From: Chaenocephalus aceratus
Taxonomy: Eukaryota; Chordata; Actinopteri; Perciformes; Channichthyidae
Assembly: GCA_023974075.1 (NCBI GenBank)
Contig: CM043791.1
Location: 22,718,662 to 22,782,661 of the forward strand
Direction: 5' to 3'
Length of the DNA stretch: 64,000 nucleotides
The notes beneath the pieces are model-generated. The model saw nothing but the letters and a program-made list of their open reading frames with translations, searched no databases and was not told where the DNA came from. This document shows, one piece after another, positions 40,396-50,052 of this stretch. How positions within the stretch are numbered: position 1 is the stretch's first letter; the number at the start of each line of letters is the position of its first letter. Both the position numbers and the translations under genes were made by a program.

Positions 40396-42290
40396 TTATT
40401 GCACGAAATCATTTTATCTCATCAAAGATGGCAGAAAACATGCATTATTGTACTCTGGAGGGGAGTTTGACAGAGGATTACTCAAAAAGTACACAGTAAA
40501 AGTACTTGATTGTACTTGTGCTACTAGTCCAAGTAGTGCTGAATCCAACAGTACCAATTTCATGAAGAACTTATAGCACAAAATCATTTTATCTCAAATC
40601 AAAGATGGCAGAAAACATGCATTATTGTACTCTGGAGGGGAGTTTGACAGGGGATTACTCAAAAAGTACACAGTAAAAGTACTTGATTGTACTTTTGGTA
40701 GTAGTCCAAGTAGTACTGAATCCAACAGTATCAATTTCATTAAGAACTTATTGCACAAAATCATTTTATCTCAAATCAAAGATGGCAGAAAACATGCATT
40801 ATTGTACTCTGGAGGGGAGTTTGACAAAGGATTACTCAAAAAGTACACAGTAAAAGTACTTGATTGTACTTTTGGTAGTAGTCCAAGTAGTACTGAATCC
40901 AACAGTAAAAATTTCATTAAGAACTTATTGCACAAAATTATTTTATCTCAAATCAAAGATGGCAGAAAACATGCATTATTGTAATCTGGAGGGGAGTTTG
41001 ACAGAGGATTACTCAAAAAGTACACAGTAAAAGTACTTGATTGTACTTGTGCTACTAGTCCAAGTAGTGCTGAATCCAACAGTACCAATTTCATGAAGAA
41101 CTTATAGCACAAAATCATTTTATCTCAAATCAAAGATGGCAGAAAACATGCATTATTGTACTCTGGAGGGGAGTTTGACAGGGGATTACTCAAAAAGTAC
41201 ACGGTAAAAGTACTTGATTGTACTTTTGGTAGTAGTCCAAGTAGTACTGAATCCAACAGTACCAATTACATGAAGAACTTATTGCACAAAATCATTTTAT
41301 CTCAAATCAAAGATGGCAGAAAACATGCATTATTGTACTCTGGAGGGGAGTTTGACAGGGGATTACTCAAAAAGTACACAGTAAAAGTACTTGATTGTAC
41401 TTTTGGTAGTAGTCCAAGTAGTACTGAATCCAACAGTATCAATTTCATTAAGAACTTATTGCACAAAATCATTTTATCTCAAATCAAAGATGGCAGAAAA
41501 CATGCATTATTGTACTCTGGAGGGGAGTTTGACAAAGGATTACTCAAAAAGTACACAGTAAAAGTACTTGATTGTACTTTTGGTAGTAGTCCAAGTAGTA
41601 CTGAATCCAACAGTAAAAATTTCATTAAGAACTTATTGCACAAAATTATTTTATCTCAAATCAAAGATGGCAGAAAACATGCATTATTGTAATCTGGAGG
41701 GGAGTTTGACAGGGGATTACTCAAAAAGTACATAGTAAAAGTACTCGATTGTACTTTTGGTAGTAGTCCAAGTAGTACTGAATCCAACAGTACCAATTTC
41801 ATTAAGAACTTATTGCACAAAATCATTTTATCGCTCATCAAAGATGGCAGAAAACATGCATTATTGTACTCTGGAGGGGAGTTTGACAGGGGATTACTCA
41901 AAAAGTACACAGTAAAAGTACTTGATTGTACTTTTGGTAGTAGTCCAAGTAGTACTGAATCCAACAGTACCAATTTCATTAAGAACTTATTGCACAAAAT
42001 CATTTTATCGCTCATCAAAGATGGCAGAAAACATGCATTATTGTACTCTGGAGGGGAGTTTGACAGGGGATTACTCAAAAGTACACAGTAAAAGTACTTG
42101 ATTGTACTTGTGGTAGTAGTCTAACAAGTACTGAGTCCAACAGTATCACTTTTATTAAGGATGTATCGCTAAAAATCATTTTATCTCATCAAATATAGCA
42201 GAAGTTGCATGATTTTGTTCTCAGGAGGGGAATTTGAGAGTATTACCCAGAAAAAAGACAGTAAAAGTACTTCATTTTATTGTACTGAGT
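40396..42290 (+). repeat. 177-bp satellite, plus-oriented block
   Basis: About ten full units plus a degenerate last one. Unit marker: AAGTACACAGTAAAAGTACT ... GGAGGGGAGTTTGACAGGGG. Because 177 is divisible by three, a frame (59 residues per unit, with YTVKVLDCTF and LLYSGGEFD) stays open for up to 178 codons. Other units carry stops and the antisense also stays open, so coding is unlikely. Variants (TTATAG, GTAATC) recur with a spacing of 3-4 units. Confidence 0.92.
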
Positions 42291-42525
42291 CAAACAGTGT
42301 TAGTTTTTTTAAGAACTCATGGTAAAAATAATTTGTATCGCATGAAGCAGAAAAAACATGCATTCTTTTACTCTTGCGTTAGTGCCGATTCTCAGCGATT
42401 ACCGTAAAGGCGCTATAAATCGCGCACTCAAAAATGAAGAACTGCTCATTTGACCAAGCAAATTTGAGAGACGGCTGAGTTGACCGCAGTCTAAATTAGT
42501 GCCCGCGCTCCAGCCAGTTACTGGC

Positions 42526-42810
42526 CTGGTCTCAATTAAGGGGTTGTATCCTTCGGGGTACGCAGCCTACACGGTCCACGGAGGACCCGGCCCACGTAGA
42601 CCGGGTAGGCTGGACCGAGCGGCCTACGAAATGAGACGGTCTAGCCTACGGAGCCGGGCTTCGTATTTACGTCACGTGATACGCACTGTTCGGTTGCGCT
42701 GCTCCAGCAGCCTGCTTGCAAATTCTAACTCAGCTGAAAAGGATCCAGAAACTTTACTTTTACATTTTACATTGTTTTGGAGATCACCGTCCGCGATGAA
42801 TTAAAGAGGA
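42526..42810. mobile_element. Probable MITE end
   Basis: Starts CTGGTCTCAATTAAGGGGTT and is rich in CCTACG and GTAGAC motifs, GC-rich, and directly abuts the foldback element. No partner terminus was identified. 42811-43090 has nothing else. Confidence 0.35.
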
Positions 42811-43092
42811 CAGGTAAATACGATGAAGCTGTTCCTTTAGCCCCCAGTAATGTTACATTAGTAAGTTAACAAGTACATTATATATAGCTGATGTAATTTA
42901 ATCATATTATTTCATATTTAAATAAGTCTTAATTTGTCTGTACTAATAAAACAATGTTTTTGAACAAAAGCATGTTGTATAGATTGATTGTCAACAATAG
43001 TAGTGTTCTAATCTTAATAGCTGTGATTATAACAGTTTATATTCTCCTTCTTCCCCTAACCCTGCCCAGATGATGTCTCACTGACACCAGGG

Positions 43093-43329
43093 TTGCGTTC
43101 CGATTATCCAAAAATCAGCTCCTAAACCCTATCTCCTATTCCTTGACCTCTGAGTGAAACGTTACGGGGTTAAGGGATAGTGGATAGGAGAATTCAAAAG
43201 GACTTAGGAGAAGAGACTGCGGTACTTTAGAGAATCCGAATGCACTTTCACTATCCGACGTGTTTATGATGCGCCAGCGGACGTCATGAATGTGCGTCTG
43301 CTGCTGTGGGGAAACTATGGAAACTATAG
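43093..43329. mobile_element. Left part of a MITE interrupted by the DIRS element
   Basis: Starts CAGGGTTGCGTTCCGATTAT, followed by AT/GA phrases (CTCCTATTCCTTGAC, GGATAGGAGAATTC). The sequence TGGGGAAACTATGGAAACTA at the right is where the DIRS terminus begins. The likely right half resumes at 50690. Confidence 0.5.
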
Positions 43330-43337
43330 GTTACTTA

Positions 43338-44470
43338 CAGGGTTGGGAGGGTTACTTTGTAAATGTAATCAGTTACTGATTACTGATTACATGGCTCTGA
43401 AAGTAATCCGAATACAGTTACAGTTACGTGTCTTAAAAAAGTAACGTAATCAGATTACTTTTGGATTACTTTTGGATTACTTTCTTTTTCCATCTCAGAT
43501 GGGTATGTTTTGGTGAACAGGAGACACAAAAAAGCAAAAGGAAACTGAACGTGTTTTTACTGTTTTAATGGCTTATCAAGAGCACAACTGAAACATAACA
43601 TCTGAAACGATGTAACAACATAATACACTTGTTGGGGATGCAGCTTGGGATTTGAGGAGTGAAGGACACGGCTTTAGAACGGGCGTGTCGCCTTCTGTCC
43701 TGCCAGTGTTGGCAGGACATGAATTAAAATGTCGAACTCGGACTTCGTTTTAAGGACATTTCGGCCAGGGGTGTAGTAGAGCTATAGTTTAAGCACCGGA
43801 TTGGCAAAACAGGAGAGTGTGTGCACCAGTCTACCTTGATCTATGAATTCATGTCCGTGACTCTCACAGTATCTGCTGCCCACAGCTGTTTTTTAGAAGG
43901 AACACCTCCTTCACTTCATGAAATCTCTGCAGCGCCAGGAGGCAGCGGGAGGGTTAACTCAGCCTCTAGACCAGTGCGCCGCGCAGTGCCTTTCACGCAC
44001 CGCCTTTCACGCACCGCCTTCACTGTGTATACCTTCAGAAATAATCATTAGTAAGGCTAAAGACTAAAGAGCGACCGCAGGCTGATGTGTTTTAACCACA
44101 CACACCTATATATACAGACACGCGATTTAAACGCAGACTTTTGTTCCTCCATGTTTCGTTGTTATTGTTTCACTGAGCGAGCGGACCCGCGATTTTTTTT
44201 CAACCGCTATTTTGGTCCATCTGCGGCGATAATAGGTTTTGTGGGCTGTGATGATTCGGCTGTTACTACTTGAATATTAAATGTTGAGAGGAAATCTTTC
44301 CACCAATAATTCCAATAAGTAATCCAAAATGTATTCACTTCAGGTTTACGAAAGTAACTGTAATCAGATTACTCGTTTTTCAAATGTAACGCGAGCTGAA
44401 TACAGTTACTTGATTTTTGTATTCTGATTACGTAACGCGGTTACATGTATTCCGTTACAACCCAACCCTG
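43338..44470. mobile_element. hAT MITE, copy 1
   Basis: 1,133 bp. Ends CAGGGTTGGGAGGGTTACTT and CCGTTACAACCCAACCCTG, with many GTAATC/GATTAC motifs near both ends. The exact 8-bp duplication GTTACTTA lies at 43330-43337 and 44471-44478. The target is the terminal sequence of the DIRS element (AGGTTACTTACGTAACC), so this insertion is younger than the DIRS copy. No transposase. Confidence 0.93.
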
Positions 44471-44492
44471 GTTACTTACGTAACCCCAGTTC

Positions 44493-44690
44493 TCAGAGTA
44501 ACATGAAGTGAGATGTCTCACTATGGGATGCGCCTCATCGCGAAGCAAACAGAAGCATCAATCTCATTACGCCAATCCTGATTGGCTGGTGATCTTGACG
44601 TCAACGTCAGGGGAAATCACCCCCTATAAGTAGCCTGCGCCACGACGCATGCGTCATTCAAAATAAGCACCTCTTCTCGCTTCACCATAG
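44493..44690 (+). repeat. DIRS left inverted terminal repeat
   Basis: ATGTCTCACTATGGGATGCG ... CCTATAAGTAGCCTGCGCC ... GACGCATGCGTCATTC. Same sequence as the reverse complement of 50480-50670 and 47345-47495. The CCCCTATAAGTAG block is a TATA-like promoter candidate. Confidence 0.85.
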
Positions 44691-44705
44691 CAAGGAGGGC
44701 CGTCT

Positions 44706-44811
44706 GGTGAGACATCTCACTTCATGTTACTCTGAGTACTGGGGTTACGTAAGTAACCTATAGTTCTCATTCATAACACTCCGTTCGATGTCTCACTATG
44801 GGATATTGTAG
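44706..44811 (+). repeat. DIRS internal complementary region
   Basis: AGACATCTCACTTCATGTTA ... GGGGTTACGTAAGTAACCTA ... GTTCGATGTCTCACTATGGG. It joins sequence complementary to the left end (44471-44520) to sequence found at the right end (50640-50685). This is the internal complementary region used in the DIRS replication model. The same block, reversed, is at 47485-47572. Confidence 0.75.
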
Positions 44812-44862
44812 CTCCCGTATTGCCAGACGAGCTTATCTCGAAGATCACCGATCAACCAGAAT

Positions 44863-46701
44863 TTAACAGGTGGAGTCCTGACTCAACAAGGTGCCCAGCA
44901 CTGCTCGGGCCACGCTTGGAGCGGAGACGTCCAGCCTGTAAAAGCGGACAAAAGTGAGCGGCAAAGACCAGCTTGCCGCTGCACAGATGTCTTGGATGGA
45001 AACACCCTTGAACAAAGCCCAGGATGTAGCCAGGCCCCGAGTCGAGTGAGCCCGCAGACCCGAAGGTGCTTGCAGATTCTGACTCGTATAGGCCAAAGCA
45101 ATCGCCTCCACGATCCAGTGGGAGAGCCGTTGCTTAGTAACAGGCTTACCCTTGTGAGGATTAGCCCAGGACACGAAGAGTTGGTCATTAAGACGAAGCT
45201 CTTTTGATCTGTCCATATATGTGTGTAAAGCCCGGACTGGACACAACAGATCCTGCTGCTGCTCCCCGGAGGAAACCAGCTGCGGAGGAAATGCCTCAAT
45301 GTCAATTGGGGTACACGAACCAACCACCTTTGGTGTAAAGGCAGGGTTGGGTTTCAACAACACTCTTGTTTGCCCTGGGGCGAACTGAGTGCATGAGGGA
45401 TGTACAGACAGTGCATGGATATCGCTGACCCACTTGGCGGATGCCAGGGCCAGTAACAGCACTGTCTTGAGTGACAGATGTTTCATGTCAGCTCCTTCCA
45501 GGGGTTCAAATGGGGTCATTTTGAGCCCATTTAAAACCACTGCCAGGTCCCATAAGGGCACCAGCGACCTGGAGACAGGGAGGAGCCTGCGAGCTCCCTT
45601 CATAAAACGGCAAACCAAAGGCTGTTGGCTAGCCGTCTTACCCTCAAAGCCCACATGGCATGCAGCAATAGCAGCCAGGTACACCTTGATCGTGGAGAAA
45701 GCTCTGTGTTTTTCGATCAAGTCCTGTAGGAATGATAAAATCACCCCGACAGGACATTGAAAAGCAATGTGTCCTTCTTGAAGGCACCACTCCTCAAACA
45801 CCCTCCACTTACAGTCGTAAAGAGACCTGGTGGAGGAAGCTCTCGCACTCTGAATAGTGTTTATCACCTTCTGAGGGAGTCCCACTGTATTCAGATTGTA
45901 CCACTCACGGGTCAGGCCCATAGTGCCCCGCGCTCTGGGCGTGGGTAAAGGATCGCCCCCCCCGCCTGAGACAATCTGTCCCTGCGTGGTGGGGGCTGCC
46001 ATGGCTGCCCGCACAACAGCTGATATATCTCCGCCAGCCCGTACATTGCGGGCTAGGGCGGAAACATCAGAGTAAGTGTGTGGCGTTGCTCCTTCACTCT
46101 GGCCAGAGTTGGGGGTAACAGAGCCAGGGGTGGGAACGCGTACAGAGGACCCGGAGGTCGATCGTGTACGAGTGTGTCCCCGCCTAACAGTGCGTTTAAA
46201 TCGTGCATTAAAGAGAACAGCTGTCATTGAGCATTTTCTCCTTTTGCGAACAGACTTAACGCGGCTCCGCCGTAACGCACCCACAGCGGACTCTCGATCC
46301 TTGGATGAGGAGTCCAGTCTGCATAGAGTGGTGCACCTCTGGACAGTAATTCTGTCCCGAGGTGCATAACTCCCGGTACCTGTGTCGCTCTCAGAGAGAG
46401 GAGACGTCTGCCGCTCCAAGGGATCAGTTTGTGTGCCAGTGTGTGTGACTGGAGACAACGCAACGTCCCCTGGCGGTTCATACACGATATCGTGTTGTCT
46501 GTCCTCCCGAGGACATGGTGTCCTCTGAGAGAAGGCAGGATGCGTTTTAGGGTGGGGAACACCGCTAAAAGCTCCGGGTAGTTTACGTGTGCCCGCTGGA
46601 GGTCTCTGCTCTAGGGACCTCTCACGGGCGATCTTCGTAAATACCCTATCAGCCTGTCTGACCTGCGTCCGTGGTGACCACCTTCCGTGAAAGGACAGCA
46701 C
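44863..46701 (-). CDS. DIRS tyrosine recombinase (probably inactive)
   Basis: 612-codon minus-strand frame. The recombinase occupies roughly residues 263-612: an N-terminal core-binding part (RASSTRSLYDCKWRVFEEWC, then GVILSFLQDL) and a catalytic part with RAHSTRGLATSWALFKG (His 552, Arg 555), AASWSLPL and FVRFYRLDV (Tyr 588). DIRS recombinases integrate a circular DNA intermediate without an integrase. The first catalytic Arg, expected in the SAK-R-VS motif, is Trp here (SAKWVSDIHALSV, residue 424, codon at 45430-45432). A CGG to TGG change explains it and should abolish strand cleavage. The first 160 or so residues overlap the RNase H fragment in another frame and are probably not real protein. 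Confidence 0.85.
   Translation of the reverse strand: MLSFHGRWSPRTQVRQADRVFTKIARERSLEQRPPAGTRKLPGAFSGVPHPKTHPAFSQRTPCPREDRQHDIVYEPPGDVALSPVTHTGTQTDPLERQTSPLSESDTGTGSYAPRDRITVQRCTTLCRLDSSSKDRESAVGALRRSRVKSVRKRRKCSMTAVLFNARFKRTVRRGHTRTRSTSGSSVRVPTPGSVTPNSGQSEGATPHTYSDVSALARNVRAGGDISAVVRAAMAAPTTQGQIVSGGGGDPLPTPRARGTMGLTREWYNLNTVGLPQKVINTIQSARASSTRSLYDCKWRVFEEWCLQEGHIAFQCPVGVILSFLQDLIEKHRAFSTIKVYLAAIAACHVGFEGKTASQQPLVCRFMKGARRLLPVSRSLVPLWDLAVVLNGLKMTPFEPLEGADMKHLSLKTVLLLALASAKWVSDIHALSVHPSCTQFAPGQTRVLLKPNPAFTPKVVGSCTPIDIEAFPPQLVSSGEQQQDLLCPVRALHTYMDRSKELRLNDQLFVSWANPHKGKPVTKQRLSHWIVEAIALAYTSQNLQAPSGLRAHSTRGLATSWALFKGVSIQDICAAASWSLPLTFVRFYRLDVSAPSVARAVLGTLLSQDSTC
46224..46562 (-). pseudogene. DIRS RNase H fragment
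   Basis: Minus-strand frame VLGRTDNTISCMNRQGTLRC, then LAHKLIPWSGRRLLSLRATQ and VPGVMHLGTELLSRG. This is the RNase H C-terminus of DIRS pol (D-N-T...N-R-Q-G; H...LLSR), followed by the start of the next pol domain (ALSLFAKGEN). It overlaps the recombinase frame shifted by one. The domain start and the whole RT palm are absent. Confidence 0.75.
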
Positions 46702-46789
46702 CCGTAGGCGCGTCCCGCACTAGAAAAGTCGGGTGTAGTGCCACTACGCGTTACATAATAACCAAAACTCAAGTTTTGGTTTTATTATG

Positions 46790-47020
46790 AGGCCCATGTT
46801 GAGTGGGTGCTTTACGAGGACATTTTTCCCCGTAATCTGACTCCGCTCGGTGGGCATTATAGATAAAACCCTTCTTTCTAGGAGAGAGAGAACCTCTCTC
46901 TCCAGAATATGGGTTGACTCTCTCTGGGTTTGTGAAAACAGATAAAGTATAACTGTTTTGAGAAGCCCAGGCAGATGTCGTGAGTATCTCCTGCTGTATG
47001 CTCCTTAGAGCCAGCTGAGA
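46790..47020 (-). pseudogene. Degenerate second copy of the DIRS RT N-terminus
   Basis: Minus-strand ALRSIQQEILTTSAWASQNS and, in a shifted frame, RESTHILEREVLSLLERR. These parallel the better copy at 47572-47930 (ALRSTQWEMLTSSAW, ALILEKEILSLLEKRAI). Frameshifted; it runs into unrelated sequence instead of the RT palm. Confidence 0.7.
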
Positions 47021-47029
47021 TGTCACGCT

Positions 47030-47345
47030 TACGGCTCCGGCCGGTACTGCGCATGCGCGTGACGGAGGTGCCCTTTCAGCTCCAGCCGACCCTGCACCTG
47101 CGCGTGCCGGTGGTGCCTTTACAGCTCTAGCCGGCACTGCGCATGTGTGTGGCGGTGGTGCCCTTAAAGCCCCAGCCGGCACTGCGCATGCGCGTGGCGG
47201 TGGCTTCACGGACCCGTCAATAATCCGCCTCTTGAGAGATGCCGTAGCTGCTCTCAAGAGGGGAAGAATTGGCGGGCTGTCCTTTACAGCTCTAGCCGGC
47301 ACTGTGCATGCGCGTGACGGTGGTGCCCTTAAAGCCCCAAGGCTG
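47030..47345. repeat. 45-bp minisatellite in DIRS (copy A)
   Basis: About seven units of AGCCGGCACTGCGCATGCGC plus GTGGCGGTGGTGCCCTTAAAGCCCC. Fifteen codons on the element's coding strand (ACAVPAGAVKAPPPR type). GCGCATGCGC is self-complementary. It directly adjoins the internal terminal repeat; gag is missing between them. Confidence 0.92.
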
Positions 47346-47572
47346 AAGAGGTGTTTGAATGACGCATGCGTCGTGGCGCAGGCTACTTATAGGGGGTGAT
47401 TCCCCCTGACGTTGACGTCAAGATCACCAGCCAATCAGGATTGGCGTAATGAGATTGATGCTTCTGTTTGCTCCGCGATGAGGCGCATCCCATAGTGAGA
47501 CATCGAACGGAGTGTTATGAATGAGAACTATAGGTTACTTACGTACCCCCAGTCTCAGAGTAACATGAAGTG
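47345..47572 (-). repeat. Internal copy of the DIRS terminal repeat plus ICR
   Basis: AGAGGTGTTTGAATGACGCA ... GAGGCGCATCCCATAGTGAG ... GAACTATAGGTTACTTACGT ... CATGAAGTGAG. The first part duplicates 50500-50685 in the same orientation; the last 85 bp are the reverse complement of the ICR at 44706-44811. It marks the start of the second (gag-less) element and the truncation point of the first. Confidence 0.8.
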
Positions 47573-47930
47573 AGCATTCTGAACTTATATTTTTTAAGAT
47601 ATTTCTTCAGAGCCCTTAAATCAAGTGTTGGCCGAATTCCGTTCCCTCCCCGTTTGGGAACGAGGAAGTACTTGGAATAAAAGCCGCCCTGACTCTGCTC
47701 GGCGGGTACAATAGATATAGCCCTCTTTTCTAGGAGCGAGAGAATCTCTTTCTCCAAAATGAGGGCTGACTCTCCTCGGGCCTGCGAGTGCAGAATGCCC
47801 GAGAAGCGAGGGGGGGTGACAGCAAACTGGAGTCTGGAGCCCCGTGTTACTGTCTTGAAAACCCAAGCGGATGATGTGAGCATCTCCCACTGCGTGCTCC
47901 TTAAAGCCATTGAGGATGTCACATCTCCTC
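47573..47930 (-). pseudogene. DIRS reverse transcriptase N-terminus (truncated)
   Basis: Minus-strand frame: RGSRLQFAVTPPRFSGILHS, then ALILEKEILSLLEKRAISIV, GGFYSKYFLVPKRGGNGIRP and TLDLRALKKYLKKYKFRMLT. This is RT from its N-terminal extension through motif 1 (RP.LDLR). It stops right there and enters the terminal-repeat block, before the YxDD palm. Confidence 0.88.
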
Positions 47931-48004
47931 CTCTCTGAGTCTCTATTTGTTGTGTTATGGGGCCCTCTAGTGTCTGAACACCGTGGTGCCCCTTATCAAC
48001 AATA

Positions 48005-48120
48005 CCCACCGACACTGCGCATGCGCGTGGCGGTGGTGCCTTCACAGCCCCAGCCGGCACTGCGCATGCGCGTGCCGGTGGTGCCCTTAAAGCCCCAACC
48101 GGCATTGCGCATGCGCTTGG
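48005..48120. repeat. 45-bp minisatellite in DIRS (copy B)
   Basis: Two and a half units of the same 45-bp repeat as 47030-47345, between the gag end and the RT start, in frame with the RT-side ORF (RACAVPAGAVKAPPP). Confidence 0.9.
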
Positions 48121-48392
48121 CGGTCCACAATCCGCCTTTTGAGAGATGCTGTAGCTGCTCTCAGAAGGGGAACAATTGGCGGGCTGTTTATTGGCTCTAT
48201 TGATTTTCTATTCATCATTTTTTTTTGAGCTGCAGCCCTCGGCCTGAAGCCTGGATGCGTCAGCGGCAAATGTTTTATGACAGAAAGATCAACCAATGTG
48301 TGACATGTGTTTGTGCAGACTTGAGGATGGTGTTTAGGCATCTCTCGAGGCGGCGGCGGGAACACATTCACGGAGGGGAGAAGGAGGGGCTG

Positions 48393-49582
48393 TCACGCCG
48401 CTCGCTTCTTCTTCCTCGACTGCTGGCCGAAATTCTGGGTTGGCTGAGCCCGAGCTGCAGCCGGAACCGGAGAGTTTCTAGGCCAGCCTGCCCTTGTCTC
48501 CAGCCTGGGCTGGGGACTCGGGGTGAGCTGCGACCTCTGCGTCTTCAGTGTTCTAAACCGAGCATAGTTCGAGGCAGCTTGGGCAGAGGACTGCTGCTGC
48601 GAGAGCAGCGGCTGGACCCTACGAGGGAGGCAGAGGTGGAGTGCCTCGTCCTCCCTCTTCTTCGTCTCACACCTCCTTTGCATGGAGGCGAGAGCAGAGC
48701 CGAAGATTCCCTCGGGAACGATGGGCATATCCAGCACATTCTCCTTTTCCCGGTCTGGGAGAGTGGTGAGGTTGAGCCATCTCGCTCTTTCCTGCACCAC
48801 CATGATCCTAATTGCTTTGCCCGTGGCCTGGACGGCGCAGCGTTGGACACGGAGACAAATGTCCGTGACCGCTGCCATCTCGTCCAGAGTGGCTGCCCCC
48901 GGGTTACCCGACAGGTCCTCGCAGAGCTCCGCTTGGTTAACAGCGAGGACACGTTCAGGGCCCTGGCGGACAACGCTGCCGCTTTGTAGGCCTTTTCAGT
49001 CATTGCTGACTGAAAACGGTCCGACTTTGCTGGCAACGTGGGGTTCCTGCTTGGTGACGAGCCCACCTTTGGTATAAGGTGAGCTGCTACCAGCGGTTCC
49101 ATGGGCGGCATGTAGAGCAGGCCGAGCTTCTCCATTCCGTCACAGTCTAGGGAGGAGGCACCCTGGATTGGGACCTTGTTGCTGAAGGGCCGATCCCTCC
49201 ACGAGACCGACACCTCATCCAACATCTCCGGGAAGACTGGAAGGAGTTGTCTCCTCTTCACCGCTGCTTGGGGAAGATGTTTTCCCTCGTAGCGGGACCC
49301 GGAGATCTCCCTGGTCATTTCGGGCCACGGGATGTTGAGTCTGACCGCAGCGCGTTTACACGCGGCCTGCAGGTCCATGCTCGGACCGGGCGAAGCTGGT
49401 GTGCTATCGCCCGGGAGAGCAGCACTTGCCTCAGGCTTTGCAGCCTGAGCCGGTGACATGAAGGTGTCCTCTTCCTGTTCATCCGATTCGGACAGGAGGA
49501 ACGCCAGGGCGTCCTCCTCTTCGTCCTCCTCTTCGTCCTCCTCGTAGACAGGCCCGAGGAGATCCTCCGCGGGTGAGACCAT
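48393..49582 (-). pseudogene. DIRS gag, frameshifted
   Basis: Two minus-strand frames form one gag. The first (49582 to about 48940) has an acidic stretch (EEDEEEDEEEDALAFLLSES) and FPEMLDEVSVSWRDRPFS, LGLLYMPPMEPLVAAHLIP and SRNPTLPAKSDRFQSAMTEK. The second (about 48940-48393) continues NQAELCEDLSGNPGAATLDE, MAAVTDICLRVQRCAVQATG, ALASMQRRCETKKREDEALH and a basic tail. The shift lies near 48,940 (LLT to NQA). Gag packages the DIRS RNA; this copy could not make an intact protein without the frame being corrected. Confidence 0.85.
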
Positions 49583-49833
49583 GGTGAGGTCTAACCGGGA
49601 GCCCCAGCTTGGTGGAACGCGGGAACGGTTTTTCGCGCTCCACCAAGCTAGGGCTCCCGGTTAGACCTCTGTCTTACCCCTGTCTTGCCGTCACCGGGTC
49701 CCGGCCTGCCAGGGCGCGGGATTCCGGTTCTATAGCCCTAGCAGATAGTGAGCCCCAGACCGACACGGAGAGGGGCTCACTCTCTGTGGCGGACGCCCCC
49801 GTGTCCTGACTGCCGGTCGGCGGGTCCGTGGAG

Positions 49834-50052
49834 CTAACGTTGTCGAGCTAACCTTCGGCGGAGGCTCTTAACAGTGAAGCGGACGCAATGTCCGCATGAG
49901 CCGGGGTTGTCGATAGCGCCTCGGGCGTGTTCCAGCCCGAGGCAGGACGAACAGACCTGGTGTGTGTCTGAGCCCGATATCTTCAACCCGCAGCTGCAGA
50001 GTCGAGCCACCGAGTCCCTGACTCCTCTGGTGTGAGGGAGAGGGGCGTCCAT
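49834..50052 (-). CDS. DIRS gag zinc-finger leader
   Basis: Minus-strand ATG 50052. It contains CSCGLKISGSDTHQVCSSCL and GLEHARGAI...CGHC, a C-x-C...H..C-x2-C...H...C-x2-C cluster that recurs at the start of fish DIRS gag proteins. The frame stops at 49834, about 250 bp before the main gag frame; a frameshift or an intervening stop probably separates them. Kept as an ORF; whether it is made is unknown. Confidence 0.6.
   Translation of the reverse strand: MDAPLPHTRGVRDSVARLCSCGLKISGSDTHQVCSSCLGLEHARGAIDNPGSCGHCVRFTVKSLRRRLARQR

Larger units (their letters stand above)
39518..42523. mobile_element. 3-kb foldback element with inverted satellite arrays
   Basis: Outer arms are inverted copies: left (39518 to about 39690, starting CAGTAACTGGCTTGAGCGCG) matches the reverse complement of about 42360-42523 (CAGTAACTGGCTGGAGCGCG), including GACTGCGGTCAACTCAGCCG and AAAAATGA...GCGCGAT. 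Between them, a 177-bp repeat runs inverted in the left part (39735-40395, about four units) and forward in the right part (40396-42290, about eleven units), so the whole region is a large palindrome. No transposase is present. The organisation resembles Foldback/Galileo elements, whose long inverted ends are tandem arrays. Confidence 0.7.

Noticed and set aside
41156..42091. Satellite ORFs (59-residue repeat) as a protein-coding gene
   Set aside because: Several units contain stops, and the antisense strand is open as well; a 177-bp period gives the open frame for free.
44863..46701. Taking all 612 codons as the recombinase protein
   Set aside because: The first 160 residues or so overlap the RNase H fragment in another frame and show no recombinase similarity.
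48225..48989. 254-codon plus-strand frame opposite DIRS gag
   Set aside because: Shadow; the minus strand carries the gag similarity (MAAVTDICLRVQRCAVQ).
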